From UBA1413 sp964552955 (GTDB lineage: Bacteria; Bacteroidota; Bacteroidia; Bacteroidales; Prolixibacteraceae): 64,000 bases of DNA. The translations under genes were made by a program, and so were the position numbers. The stretch spans positions 1 to 64,000 of the forward strand of contig CAZKIU010000007.1 of NCBI GenBank assembly GCA_964552955.1, written 5' to 3'. The notes under the pieces were generated by a model, which saw nothing but the letters and a program-made list of their open reading frames with translations, had not been told where the DNA came from and made no database searches. Positions 26,255 through 34,087 of this stretch are shown here, piece after piece (the first letter of the stretch is position 1; each line of letters begins with the position of its first letter).

Positions 26255-26743
26255 TCATAATCCATCCCTGGTTCTGAGGTAGGGCATGATCCGCACCAGC
26301 CGGGAGGTGAGTTCACCATGGGTGGTCCCCTCCCTGACGATGACCAGGATGGTATCGTCGCCCGCCACCGTGCCCAGGATCTCTTCTGCCCCAGCCCCAT
26401 CGATGACGGCGGCAATGCTGCTGGCATACCCCGGGAAAGTGCGGATCACCGCCAGGTTACCCGACATGCGCAGATCACGGAATCCATCGGCCAGGTAATT
26501 CACCCGTAACTGCTCCGCACTCCCTCTCATGATCCCATGGTCAGGCAATACATACACATAGCCGGTTTCCCCTTCCGGCACCTTGGCGACCTTCATCTCG
26601 TGCAAATCACGCGAAAGCGTAGCCTGGGTGCAACGGATGCCCCTCTCCCGTAAAAGCGCCAGCAGCTCCTCCTGGTTCCCCAGGCGCCCCGACCGGATCA
26701 GCTCCCTGACCATCTCCTGACGCTCCTGCTTGGTGTGTTCCAT
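26255..26743 (-). CDS. argR: Arginine repressor
   Basis: 162 residues. The N-terminal winged helix (about 1-70) has the recognition segment RCTQATLSRDLHEMKVAKVP; the C-terminal hexamerisation and arginine-binding domain ends with EILGTVAGDDTILVIVRE, whose GTVAGDDT block binds arginine. It probably represses the leftward cluster and the divergent carAB. The ATG at 26743 (MEHTKQERQEMV) is the family start. The promoter-like motif is 25 bp upstream, overlapped by a possible ArgR half-site pair. Confidence 0.95.
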   Translation of the reverse strand: MEHTKQERQEMVRELIRSGRLGNQEELLALLRERGIRCTQATLSRDLHEMKVAKVPEGETGYVYVLPDHGIMRGSAEQLRVNYLADGFRDLRMSGNLAVIRTFPGYASSIAAVIDGAGAEEILGTVAGDDTILVIVREGTTHGELTSRLVRIMPYLRTRDGL

Positions 26744-26765
26744 GAATAAAAATACATTAATACAG

Positions 26766-26779
26766 TGCAAAAATATACA
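26766..26779. promoter_or_regulatory. argR promoter -7 element with possible ArgR box
   Basis: On the minus strand TATTTTTG (26775-26768) matches TAnnTTTG. The surrounding TGTATATTTTTGCA (minus strand) has the layout of an ArgR box (TG-AT...AT-CA), but one half is imperfect. Confidence 0.35.
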
Positions 26780-26817
26780 ATAAACATTCTGCGATCCATT
26801 TTACATCGCTTTTTTCT

Positions 26818-26825
26818 TATTTTTG
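26818..26825 (+). promoter_or_regulatory. carAB -7 element
   Basis: TATTTTTG matches TAnnTTTG, giving an expected start point near 26832 and a leader of about 130 nt before carA. No good -33 TTTG is visible. Confidence 0.45.
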
Positions 26826-26903
26826 TACCCTGAATTTAATATCGAAACCTATTGATAGGGGTGTTCAACATCATTTACGGCCCGTTAGCAGATTACGGCA
26901 GCC

Positions 26904-26944
26904 ATGCGTTTGATCCTGATAGTCAGGACAGGCGCATTTTTTTT
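26904..26944 (+). terminator. Terminator-like hairpin in the carA leader (attenuator candidate)
   Basis: Fifteen pairs: ATGCG/CGCAT, two G-T pairs, TG/CA, a bulged A, then TCCTGA/TCAGGA around the loop TAG, followed directly by a run of T (26937-26944). It lies between the promoter motif and carA, 18 bp before the preferred start, so termination here would switch off carAB. Confidence 0.6.
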
Positions 26945-26966
26945 AACTTTTAAATGGGGAATATGA
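26904..26966 (+). CDS. Possible 20-codon leader frame overlapping the carA start
   Basis: An ATG at 26904, the first bases of the hairpin stem, opens a frame of 20 codons with Arg at positions 2 and 8 that ends in TGA at 26964-26966. That stop overlaps the carA ATG (26963) as ATGA. Translation would pass through the hairpin and end at the carA start. The frame is short and may be chance; only the position argues for it. Confidence 0.3.
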   Translation: MRLILIVRTGAFFLTFKWGI

Positions 26967-28042
26967 CGGAAAAGCGTGATGTAAGGCTGGTTCTTGAGGA
27001 TGGGAGTGTTTTTGAGGGGCAGTCGTTTGGTTACCAGGGGTCGGTAGCCGGAGAGGTGGTCTTTTACACGGGGATGACCGGTTATCCTGAGAGTCTGACC
27101 GATCCTTCCTATACGGGTCAGATACTGGTGCCCACTTTTCCGATGATTGGCAATTATGGGGTACCTGAGCCGCAAGATGCAGGGGGTCTCCACCCGTTTT
27201 TTGAGTCGGACCGGATTCAGGCCTCCGGGTTGGTGGTGGCGGACTATGCCGGGCTTTACAGTCACTGGAATGCGGGCAGGAGCCTGGCCGTGTGGCTCGA
27301 GGCTTCCCGGGTGCCGGGGATTACCGGCATTGACACGCGGGCGCTGACCAAGATTTTACGTACCAAGGGATCCATGCTCGGGAAGATTGAGTTTCCGGAG
27401 GAGCCCGTGGATTTCTACGACCCGAACCTGGAAAACCTGGTGGCCCGGGTCAGTACCCCGGAAACGGTTGTCTACGGCCATGGAGAGCACAAGGTGGTTT
27501 TGGTGGATTGTGGGGTCAAGAACAATATCATCAGGTGTCTTCTCCGGCGGAATACCACGGTATACCGGGTGCCCTGGGATTACGATTTCACCACGGGCGA
27601 TTTTGATGCCATATTGCTGTCTAACGGACCGGGCGACCCGGCACTCTGTGGGGTGACGGTCGAAAACATCCGCAAGGCGCTGGCCCAGGAGAAGCCGATC
27701 ATGGGCATTTGCCTGGGGAACCAGTTGCTGGCGCGGGCTGCCGGTGCCGATACCTATAAGCTCAAGTTCGGCCACCGTGGCCATAACCAGCCGGTGGTGC
27801 TCACGGGTACCGACCGCTGTTACATCACTTCCCAGAACCATGGGTATGCCGTGGATGACCATACCCTCTCCGGAGCGTGGGAACCCCTCTTCATCAATGT
27901 GAATGACGGCACCAACGAGGGGATCCGGCACCGGAGCAAACCCTTCTTCTCGGTGCAATTCCATCCGGAAGCCGCCAGCGGTCCCGTCGATACCGAATTT
28001 CTCTTCGACGACTTCATCCGTCACATTACCCACCAGCGTTGA
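26963..28042 (+). CDS. carA: Carbamoyl-phosphate synthase small (glutaminase) subunit
   Basis: 359 residues. The N-terminal CPSase domain (about 1-135; LVLEDGSVFEGQSFGYQG, YTGMTGYPESLTDPSY) precedes the class I amidotransferase with nucleophile Cys in IMGICLGNQLLA and His-Glu in FHPEAASGP. It supplies ammonia from glutamine to CarB for arginine and pyrimidine synthesis. The ATG at 26963 overlaps the stop of a small leader frame; an in-frame ATG at 26954 is also possible. carB follows after 19 bp. Confidence 0.95.
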   Translation: MTEKRDVRLVLEDGSVFEGQSFGYQGSVAGEVVFYTGMTGYPESLTDPSYTGQILVPTFPMIGNYGVPEPQDAGGLHPFFESDRIQASGLVVADYAGLYSHWNAGRSLAVWLEASRVPGITGIDTRALTKILRTKGSMLGKIEFPEEPVDFYDPNLENLVARVSTPETVVYGHGEHKVVLVDCGVKNNIIRCLLRRNTTVYRVPWDYDFTTGDFDAILLSNGPGDPALCGVTVENIRKALAQEKPIMGICLGNQLLARAAGADTYKLKFGHRGHNQPVVLTGTDRCYITSQNHGYAVDDHTLSGAWEPLFINVNDGTNEGIRHRSKPFFSVQFHPEAASGPVDTEFLFDDFIRHITHQR

Positions 28043-28061
28043 CTCCAAAAATTTGTCTGAC

Positions 28062-31000
28062 ATGACTGACCAAAAGATATCCAAAGTTCTGCTCCTGGGA
28101 TCGGGAGCCCTCAAAATCGGTGAGGCCGGTGAATTCGACTACAGTGGTTCCCAGGCCCTCAAAGCTCTCAAGGAGGAGGGGATCACCACCATCCTGATCA
28201 ATCCCAATATCGCTACCATTCAGACCTCAGAAGAGATTGCCGACAAGATCTATTTTCTGCCGGTGACGCCCTTTTTCGTGGAGGAGGTGATTAAAAAGGA
28301 GGCGCCACAGGGGATCATGCTGGCCTTCGGGGGGCAAACGGCCCTCAACTGCGGTGTAGCCCTGTACAAATCGGGGGTTCTGCAGAAGTATGGTTTACAG
28401 GTACTGGGCACTCCGGTGGAGGCGATCATGGAAACCGAAGACCGGGAGTTGTTTGCCCGGATGTTGGGCGAAATAGAGGTGAAGACCCCCCGCAGTATGG
28501 CTGCCGTCAATATGGAGGAGGCTATGGCGGCTGCCGGGGAGCTCGGCTTCCCGCTCATCATCAGGGCGGCCTACACCCTGGGCGGACTGGGCAGTGGTTT
28601 CTGTGGCAATGACGAAGAACTCAGGGAGCTGGCGGCCAAGGCCTTTACCTATAGTCCCCAGATTCTGGTCGAAGAGTCGCTGAAAGGATGGAAAGAGGTG
28701 GAGTATGAGGTGGTCCGTGACCGCTTTGACAACTGCATCACCGTCTGTAATATGGAGAATTTTGATCCTCTGGGGATCCATACCGGGGAGAGCATCGTCG
28801 TAGCGCCATCACAGACCCTGACCAATGCGGAGTACCACAAACTCAGGGCGGTGGCCATCAGGATCATCCGCAGGGTAGGGGTGGTCGGTGAGTGCAATGT
28901 GCAGTTTGCATTAGATCCAGCTTCCGAAGACTACCGGGTGATTGAGGTGAATGCCCGCCTGTCGCGCTCGTCGGCCCTGGCCTCCAAGGCCACGGGTTAT
29001 CCGCTGGCCTTCGTTGCGGCCAAGCTGGGACTGGGCTATGGCCTCCACCAGCTTAAGAATGCCGTCACCAAAGTGACCACGGCATGCTTCGAACCGGCCC
29101 TCGACTATTGCGTGGTGAAGATCCCGCGGTGGGACCTGAGCAAGTTTTACGGGGTTTCACGCACCATTGGCAGTTCCATGAAGAGTGTGGGGGAGATCAT
29201 GGCCATCGGCCGCACCTTCGAGGAGGCCATCCAAAAAGGGATCCGGATGACCGGCACCGGTATGCATGGCTTTGTGGGCAACCGCGAGGAGATCACCATT
29301 GAAGCCATCGAGGAGGAACTCGCCCATCCCACCGACCGCAGGATTTTTGCCATTGCCGAAGCTTTTCATAAGGGATTTACGATCGACGACATCCACCAAC
29401 GCACCCGGATCGACCGCTGGTTCCTGGGAAAACTTAAACATATCTTCGAACTCCGCAACCAGTTGCTGGCTTGTTCTTCGCTCAACCACCTACCCACGCC
29501 GCTGTTGCGGGAGGCTAAGATGGCGGGGTTCTCTGATTTTCAGATTTCCAGGCTGGTGCTCAACGGTGAGCGCGGACAGGTGGAAGAGAACCTCCTGAAG
29601 GTTAGAGAACACCGGAAGGCCCTGGGGATTGTTCCGTTCGTCAAGCAGATCGATACCCTGGCCGGGGAGTATCCTGCCATGACCAATTATCTTTATCTGA
29701 CCTATAACGGTGCAGAGCATGATGTAGACTTCAGTCATGACGGGCGCAGCGTGATCGTGCTGGGGTCAGGCGCCTACCGTATTGGGAGTTCTGTGGAATT
29801 CGACTGGTGTTCGGTGAATGCCGTCAGAACCATCCACAACCAGAACTACCGGTCGGTCATGATCAATTACAATCCCGAAACGGTGAGTACCGATTACGAC
29901 ACCTGTGACCGGCTCTATTTTGACGAGCTCAGTTTTGAGCGGGTGCTGGACATTGTCGAGCTGGAGCAGCCCCTGGGGGTGGTCCTCTCGGTAGGGGGGC
30001 AGATCCCCAACAATCTGGCCATGAAGCTCTGGCGGCGGCAGGTGCCGATATTGGGGACTTCTCCCGAGAATATCGACCGGGCCGAAGACCGCGACAAATT
30101 CTCTTCGCTCCTTGACCGGCTGGGGGTGGATCAGCCCCGGTGGGCCAAACTCTCCACAACAGGGGAGATCCACCGCTTTATCGATTCCGTGGGCTACCCG
30201 GTGCTCATCCGCCCCTCCTATGTTCTTTCAGGGGCTGCCATGAACGTAGTCGCCAACGATGAACAGCTCGACCACTTCCTGCAAATGGCCGCCGACGTCT
30301 CCAAAGAGCATCCCGTGGTAGTCAGCGAGTTCATTGAGCAGGCCAAGGAAATAGAAATGGATGCCGTGGCTTCCAACGGGGAGATCATTGCCTATGCCAT
30401 CTCCGAACATGTCGAATTTGCCGGCGTCCACTCGGGTGATGCCACCATTGTCTTCCCCCCGCAGAAACTCTACGTGGAAACCATCCGCAGGGTCAAGAAG
30501 ATTTCCAGGAGAATTGCCGAATCCCTCCAGATCACCGGGCCTTTCAATATCCAGTTTCTGGCCAGGGATAACGATATCAAGGTCATCGAATGCAACCTGA
30601 GGGCATCACGTAGTTTTCCCTTTGTCTCCAAGGTAATGAAAATCAACCTGATTGACATTGCTGCCCGCGTGATGCTGGGGCAACCCGTCGAAAAACCTGA
30701 TAAGTCGCTCTTCGAGCTGGACTATGTAGGGGTCAAAGCCCCGCAGTTTTCCTTCGCCCGGCTCCTCAATGCCGATCCTGTCCTGGGAGTCGATATGGCC
30801 TCCACCGGCGAGGTGGGATGCATCGGAGAGAACTACTACGAAGCGATCCTGAAAGCCATGCTCTCGGTAGGTTATACCATCCCGAAGAAAAATATCCTGA
30901 TCTCCTCGGGTCCTTCCCGCTCCAAGGTCGAATTGCTGGCCAGCGCCCGTATGCTCAAGGAAAGGGGATACCACCTCTTCGCTACCGAGGGGACTCATAA

Positions 31001-31289
31001 ATATTTCAGCGATAATGGCGTGGAAAATACCCTCCTCCATTGGCCCGATGAAGAAGACCGCCACCCCAATACCATCGAATACCTGACCTCCGGAAAGATT
31101 GACCTGGTCATCAATATCCCGAAGAATTTTACCCGCAGGGAACTCCATAATGGCTATAACATCCGCCGCAACGCCATCGACTTCAATATCCCCCTGATTA
31201 CCAATGCCAGAGTGGCTTCTGCGTTCGTTTATGCCATCTGTAAATACCCGCTGGAAAAACTGGCCATTAAAAGCTGGGCAGAATATTAA
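28062..31289 (+). CDS. carB: Carbamoyl-phosphate synthase large subunit
   Basis: 1075 residues, full length. Two homologous ATP-grasp halves (about 1-545 and 546-930) start with VLLLGSGALKIGEAGEFDYS and VIVLGSGAYRIGSSVEFDW, the phosphate and carbamate steps. The C-terminal methylglyoxal-synthase-like allosteric domain (about 935-1070) has SSGPSRSKVELLASARML and FATEGTHKYF, where UMP or IMP and ornithine act in known enzymes. Longer reading from 27903 lies in carA out of frame and is not used. Confidence 0.97.
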   Translation: MTDQKISKVLLLGSGALKIGEAGEFDYSGSQALKALKEEGITTILINPNIATIQTSEEIADKIYFLPVTPFFVEEVIKKEAPQGIMLAFGGQTALNCGVALYKSGVLQKYGLQVLGTPVEAIMETEDRELFARMLGEIEVKTPRSMAAVNMEEAMAAAGELGFPLIIRAAYTLGGLGSGFCGNDEELRELAAKAFTYSPQILVEESLKGWKEVEYEVVRDRFDNCITVCNMENFDPLGIHTGESIVVAPSQTLTNAEYHKLRAVAIRIIRRVGVVGECNVQFALDPASEDYRVIEVNARLSRSSALASKATGYPLAFVAAKLGLGYGLHQLKNAVTKVTTACFEPALDYCVVKIPRWDLSKFYGVSRTIGSSMKSVGEIMAIGRTFEEAIQKGIRMTGTGMHGFVGNREEITIEAIEEELAHPTDRRIFAIAEAFHKGFTIDDIHQRTRIDRWFLGKLKHIFELRNQLLACSSLNHLPTPLLREAKMAGFSDFQISRLVLNGERGQVEENLLKVREHRKALGIVPFVKQIDTLAGEYPAMTNYLYLTYNGAEHDVDFSHDGRSVIVLGSGAYRIGSSVEFDWCSVNAVRTIHNQNYRSVMINYNPETVSTDYDTCDRLYFDELSFERVLDIVELEQPLGVVLSVGGQIPNNLAMKLWRRQVPILGTSPENIDRAEDRDKFSSLLDRLGVDQPRWAKLSTTGEIHRFIDSVGYPVLIRPSYVLSGAAMNVVANDEQLDHFLQMAADVSKEHPVVVSEFIEQAKEIEMDAVASNGEIIAYAISEHVEFAGVHSGDATIVFPPQKLYVETIRRVKKISRRIAESLQITGPFNIQFLARDNDIKVIECNLRASRSFPFVSKVMKINLIDIAARVMLGQPVEKPDKSLFELDYVGVKAPQFSFARLLNADPVLGVDMASTGEVGCIGENYYEAILKAMLSVGYTIPKKNILISSGPSRSKVELLASARMLKERGYHLFATEGTHKYFSDNGVENTLLHWPDEEDRHPNTIEYLTSGKIDLVINIPKNFTRRELHNGYNIRRNAIDFNIPLITNARVASAFVYAICKYPLEKLAIKSWAEY

Positions 31290-31313
31290 AAAATAGAATC
31301 CCGGTTTTTTTTA

Positions 31314-31331
31314 AAAGATTTATATATCTTT
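31314..31331. promoter_or_regulatory. AAAGAT/ATCTTT palindrome upstream of the Crp/Fnr gene
   Basis: A perfect 6-bp inverted repeat with a 6-bp spacer, 65 bp before the start of the regulator gene. It may be an operator for this regulator, but it differs from an FNR site. Confidence 0.3.
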
Positions 31332-31395
31332 ATGTGCTAAATCGGTGTTGCCTCCCTGAAGGCCCGGTTTAATTATCGGTCTAATACTCTGATCA

Positions 31396-32145
31396 TTGAA
31401 CTGGATATCTGAAACTGAAATTGATCCTGGCCGACATGCCGGCAGATGCGCTATATGTCGCAACTTCTGCTGTAAGTCCTGTTTTAAGGGGGAGGAGGGT
31501 AACCTGTTTGATAATCTTTCTGCCCGGGAGATGGAACTGCTGATTCAGAACAAACAGCAGGTCAGATTCCGGTCGGGGGAGACCATTTTCAAGCAAAACA
31601 CGGGGTCATCACACATCCTTTGTTTCCGCAGTGGAATGGCCAAAGTCTATGTGGAAGGGGATAACAACAAGAACCTGATCGTCAAAATCGCAAAAGACTC
31701 GGAGATGATCGTCTCCGGGGGGTTCTTTTCGGAGAGTATCCGACCCTTTACGGTGGCTGCTGTGACCGAGGTGGAATGCTGCTTTATCGATTCAGTACGC
31801 ATCGTAGATCTCCTCTTTTCCAACCTTGGTTTTGCCCGGGCCTTTCTCGAGAAATACCATCTCCAGAGCCAGCAGATGTTCAACACCCTGGTGTTGCTGA
31901 ACCAGAAGTATATGCCCGGGAAAGTCGCCATTACACTCCTCCGCCTAAAAAATGAGGTTTTCAAAACAAATCCCTTTCACATTCCCTTCAGCCGCCAGGA
32001 GCTGGCCGATATGTCGGCCATGACCAAGGAGAGCTTTGTCAGAGTTCTTTCTGAATTTAAAGATTCGGGACTGGTGTCAACTCATGGGAAAACCATCGAG
32101 ATCCTCGATGAAAAGGGACTTACCGACCTGAGCCGTAACGGCTGA
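31396..32145 (+). CDS. Crp/Fnr-family regulator with N-terminal Cys cluster
   Basis: 249 residues. A Cys-rich N-terminus (CAICRNFCCKSCF; Cys 18, 21, 25, 26, 29) precedes a cyclic-nucleotide-binding-like beta-roll (about 40-150), a dimer helix, and a Crp-type winged helix (about 185-240; FSRQELADMSAMTKESFVRV). A Cys pair (VECCFID) lies in the beta-roll. FNR holds an oxygen-labile 4Fe-4S cluster with three N-terminal Cys and one central Cys, so this protein is a candidate oxygen or redox sensor. The start is TTG at 31396: a stop lies just upstream in frame and no ATG precedes the Cys cluster. A cytochrome operon with an FNR-like site follows. Confidence 0.85.
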   Translation: MNWISETEIDPGRHAGRCAICRNFCCKSCFKGEEGNLFDNLSAREMELLIQNKQQVRFRSGETIFKQNTGSSHILCFRSGMAKVYVEGDNNKNLIVKIAKDSEMIVSGGFFSESIRPFTVAAVTEVECCFIDSVRIVDLLFSNLGFARAFLEKYHLQSQQMFNTLVLLNQKYMPGKVAITLLRLKNEVFKTNPFHIPFSRQELADMSAMTKESFVRVLSEFKDSGLVSTHGKTIEILDEKGLTDLSRNG

Positions 32146-32400
32146 TCACCCCCCCCTCCTCCTACCGTCTCTCCTTTTCTTGTCAGATCCCCAATTATGC
32201 TGACTTTCCCATCCTGCTTTTTCCCATCTTCCCGGTTTCCCCATCTTCCCGGTTTCCCCATCTTCCCGGTTCTCCCCTTCATTAGAATTTCCCTTTCCGC
32301 CCGGTGCTCCCCATGATCCGGATCTCCTTTCTGGCCGGTACTTCCTTTCCATTTCCTGTTTCCCCTTCTCCATTCTGCAGAGTGGCAGGATGATCTTTTG
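32146..32400. other. Pyrimidine-rich strand-asymmetric tract
   Basis: The 416 bp between the regulator and the cytochrome genes has no gene. About 230 bp of it is strongly C/T-rich on the plus strand, including a 17-bp unit (CCCATCTTCCCGGTTTC) repeated three times at 32223-32273. The rest contains the FNR-like site and the promoter motif. Confidence 0.7.
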
Positions 32401-32423
32401 TTTATTATATGTAAAGTAGATAA

Positions 32424-32437
32424 TTGACATATATCAA
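32424..32437. promoter_or_regulatory. FNR-like operator
   Basis: TTGACATATATCAA differs from the FNR consensus TTGAT-N4-ATCAA at one base and extends to the palindrome AATTGA-N6-TCAATT. It centres about 44 bp before the start point expected from the motif at 32462, close to the usual class II activator position. Confidence 0.6.
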
Positions 32438-32461
32438 TTAGGAGGTTTCCAAATATCATCC

Positions 32462-32469
32462 TACTTTTC
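32462..32469 (+). promoter_or_regulatory. -7 element candidate of the cytochrome operon
   Basis: TACTTTTC differs from TAnnTTTG only at the last base; 92 bp before the first start codon. The imperfect match would suit an activator-dependent promoter. Confidence 0.4.
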
Positions 32470-32561
32470 TGAGGTCAAATTATTGGGCCGGATAATTTTA
32501 TGCTGACCGTATGAGATCGATGATATGAGCAAAAATTAACATAAACCTAAATCATATAGTT

Positions 32562-33629
32562 ATGACTGTCAGAAAATTATCAAAAATAGCAGGATTGGGA
32601 TTTTTCGTGGTGTTTTTCATGTCCTCATGCGTGAAAGAGGGGCCCATGGGGCTTTCAGGCGCCGACGGCGTGGATGGTAAGGATGGCAAGGATGGCAAGG
32701 ACGGCACGGCAGCCTGTCTGGTATGCCACAACACCACCACCAAGAAGACTGTTCTGGCGCAATATGATGTTTCACAGCATGCTGCCGGTTCTGCCACGGC
32801 CCGGAGTACCAGCAACCAGTGTTCGGTCTGTCACTCCCATGAAGGATTTGTGGAACATGTTCAGACCGGTCGTGATACCACCTATACCGGTGTGGCGCAT
32901 CCTACCGATATCGATTGTTCGACCTGCCATGCGACCCACAATACCTTTGATTTTGCCAAGGATGGGCAGGATTACGCATTACGGACGGTAGCCGCCGTTG
33001 ACCTGATGCTTTATACCGACCATGTGAAGAAAATCGATTTCGGGAACAGCTCCAATTTGTGCGCCAACTGTCACCAGCCACGGAATTCCTATAGAGTTCC
33101 CGGAGAGGCTGGCGAAACCACCTACTCGATCACCAGTAGCCGTTTCGGACCGCACCATGGTCCGCAATCCACGCTGGTTGAAGGCATCGGGCTTTACGAT
33201 GTAGCCGGGTCGATGGCTATTCCGGGAACCAAATCGCATCCTCACCGCAATGGAGCTTGTGTGAGTTGTCATATGGGTGAATTTAAAGACAATACGGGGG
33301 GGCACACCTGGAAAGCTTCCCTCAACAATTGCAAAACCTGTCACTCCACGGCGACCAGCTTCGATGTGAATGGAGGCCAGACCAAAATTGCAGGGCTGAT
33401 GACCAATCTCAAGAATGCATTGGTTGCCAAGGGGGTGCTCGATGCCACCGGGGCTCTCAACAAGGTAAACGGCAAGACCATCTCGGCCACCAACCCCATG
33501 GTACTTCCCGTAGCTCAGGCGGGGGCCTACTGGAATTATATCACGCTGGTCGAAGACCGGAGCAATGGCGTGCATAATCCGGCTTACATTGAGGCCGTAT
33601 TGAAGAACAGTATTGAAGCCCTCCAGTAA
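32562..33629 (+). CDS. Hexahaem c-type cytochrome lipoprotein with collagen-like linker
   Basis: 355 residues. Lipobox in FFMSSCVKEG, then eight Gly-X-Y triplets (starting GPMGLSGADGVDGKD) immediately before the first haem site. Six CxxCH motifs: CLVCH, CSVCH, CSTCH, CANCH, CVSCH, CKTCH, plus many free His as distal ligands. The lipid anchor and linker would hold the haem domain away from a membrane, on the periplasmic or outer face of the outer membrane. It opens an operon of cytochrome genes behind an FNR-like site. The family resembles cytochrome c3/multihaem proteins; the substrate is unknown. Confidence 0.85.
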   Translation: MTVRKLSKIAGLGFFVVFFMSSCVKEGPMGLSGADGVDGKDGKDGKDGTAACLVCHNTTTKKTVLAQYDVSQHAAGSATARSTSNQCSVCHSHEGFVEHVQTGRDTTYTGVAHPTDIDCSTCHATHNTFDFAKDGQDYALRTVAAVDLMLYTDHVKKIDFGNSSNLCANCHQPRNSYRVPGEAGETTYSITSSRFGPHHGPQSTLVEGIGLYDVAGSMAIPGTKSHPHRNGACVSCHMGEFKDNTGGHTWKASLNNCKTCHSTATSFDVNGGQTKIAGLMTNLKNALVAKGVLDATGALNKVNGKTISATNPMVLPVAQAGAYWNYITLVEDRSNGVHNPAYIEAVLKNSIEALQ

Positions 33630-33684
33630 AAGTGAAGGTTAACCAGTTTCCCGTGGGGCCCTGATAACGTAAAAAACAGATCCT

Positions 33685-34065
33685 ATGAAGAGAGGAAAAT
33701 TAGTGCTAATAGGGATGATGTTGCTGCTGATGACTGGGTCGTGTTATTACGACTGGGTCGCCGTAGAAGAGCCGGCTCCCGTGGATCCCGGTCAGGAGGT
33801 GAGTTTCTCGGCCAGCATCCTTCCCATTTTCAGCGACCATTGTGCGGGGTGTCACAAGGCCGGGGGGGTCAAGCCCAACCTGACGGCAGCCAATGCCTAC
33901 AGCCAGATCAATACTGCGAAGTATATCAATACCGGGTCACCCGCTCAAAGCCTGATATACAAGGCTGTAGCTCCCGGGTTGAGTGCGCCGGGGCATAAGA
34001 CCCTTACTGCCTCACAGGCCTCCCTTTTACTGGCCTGGATCAGCCAGGGTGCCAAAAACAATTAA
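33685..34065 (+). CDS. Monohaem cytochrome c lipoprotein
   Basis: 126 residues with lipobox LMTGSCYYD and one haem site CAGCH in LPIFSDHCAGCHKAGGVKP, a pattern common in Bacteroidota electron-carrier lipoproteins; TGSPAQSLIYKAV and LLLAWISQGAKNN are also typical. The distal ligand may be a Met or His of the C-terminal part, which lacks an obvious Met, so His is more likely. 55 bp after the hexahaem gene; it probably passes electrons between the larger cytochromes. Confidence 0.82.
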   Translation: MKRGKLVLIGMMLLLMTGSCYYDWVAVEEPAPVDPGQEVSFSASILPIFSDHCAGCHKAGGVKPNLTAANAYSQINTAKYINTGSPAQSLIYKAVAPGLSAPGHKTLTASQASLLLAWISQGAKNN

Positions 34066-34087
34066 TGCCGATAATACCGATGCTGAT

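Noticed and set aside
27903..28061. Longer N-terminus of carB.
   Set aside because: It lies in carA out of frame; MTDQKISKVLLLGSG at 28062 is the family start.
32082..32459. Frames on the minus strand of the C/T-rich tract.
   Set aside because: They only translate the purine-rich repeat (Gly/Arg/Glu/Lys runs) and have no similarity to proteins.
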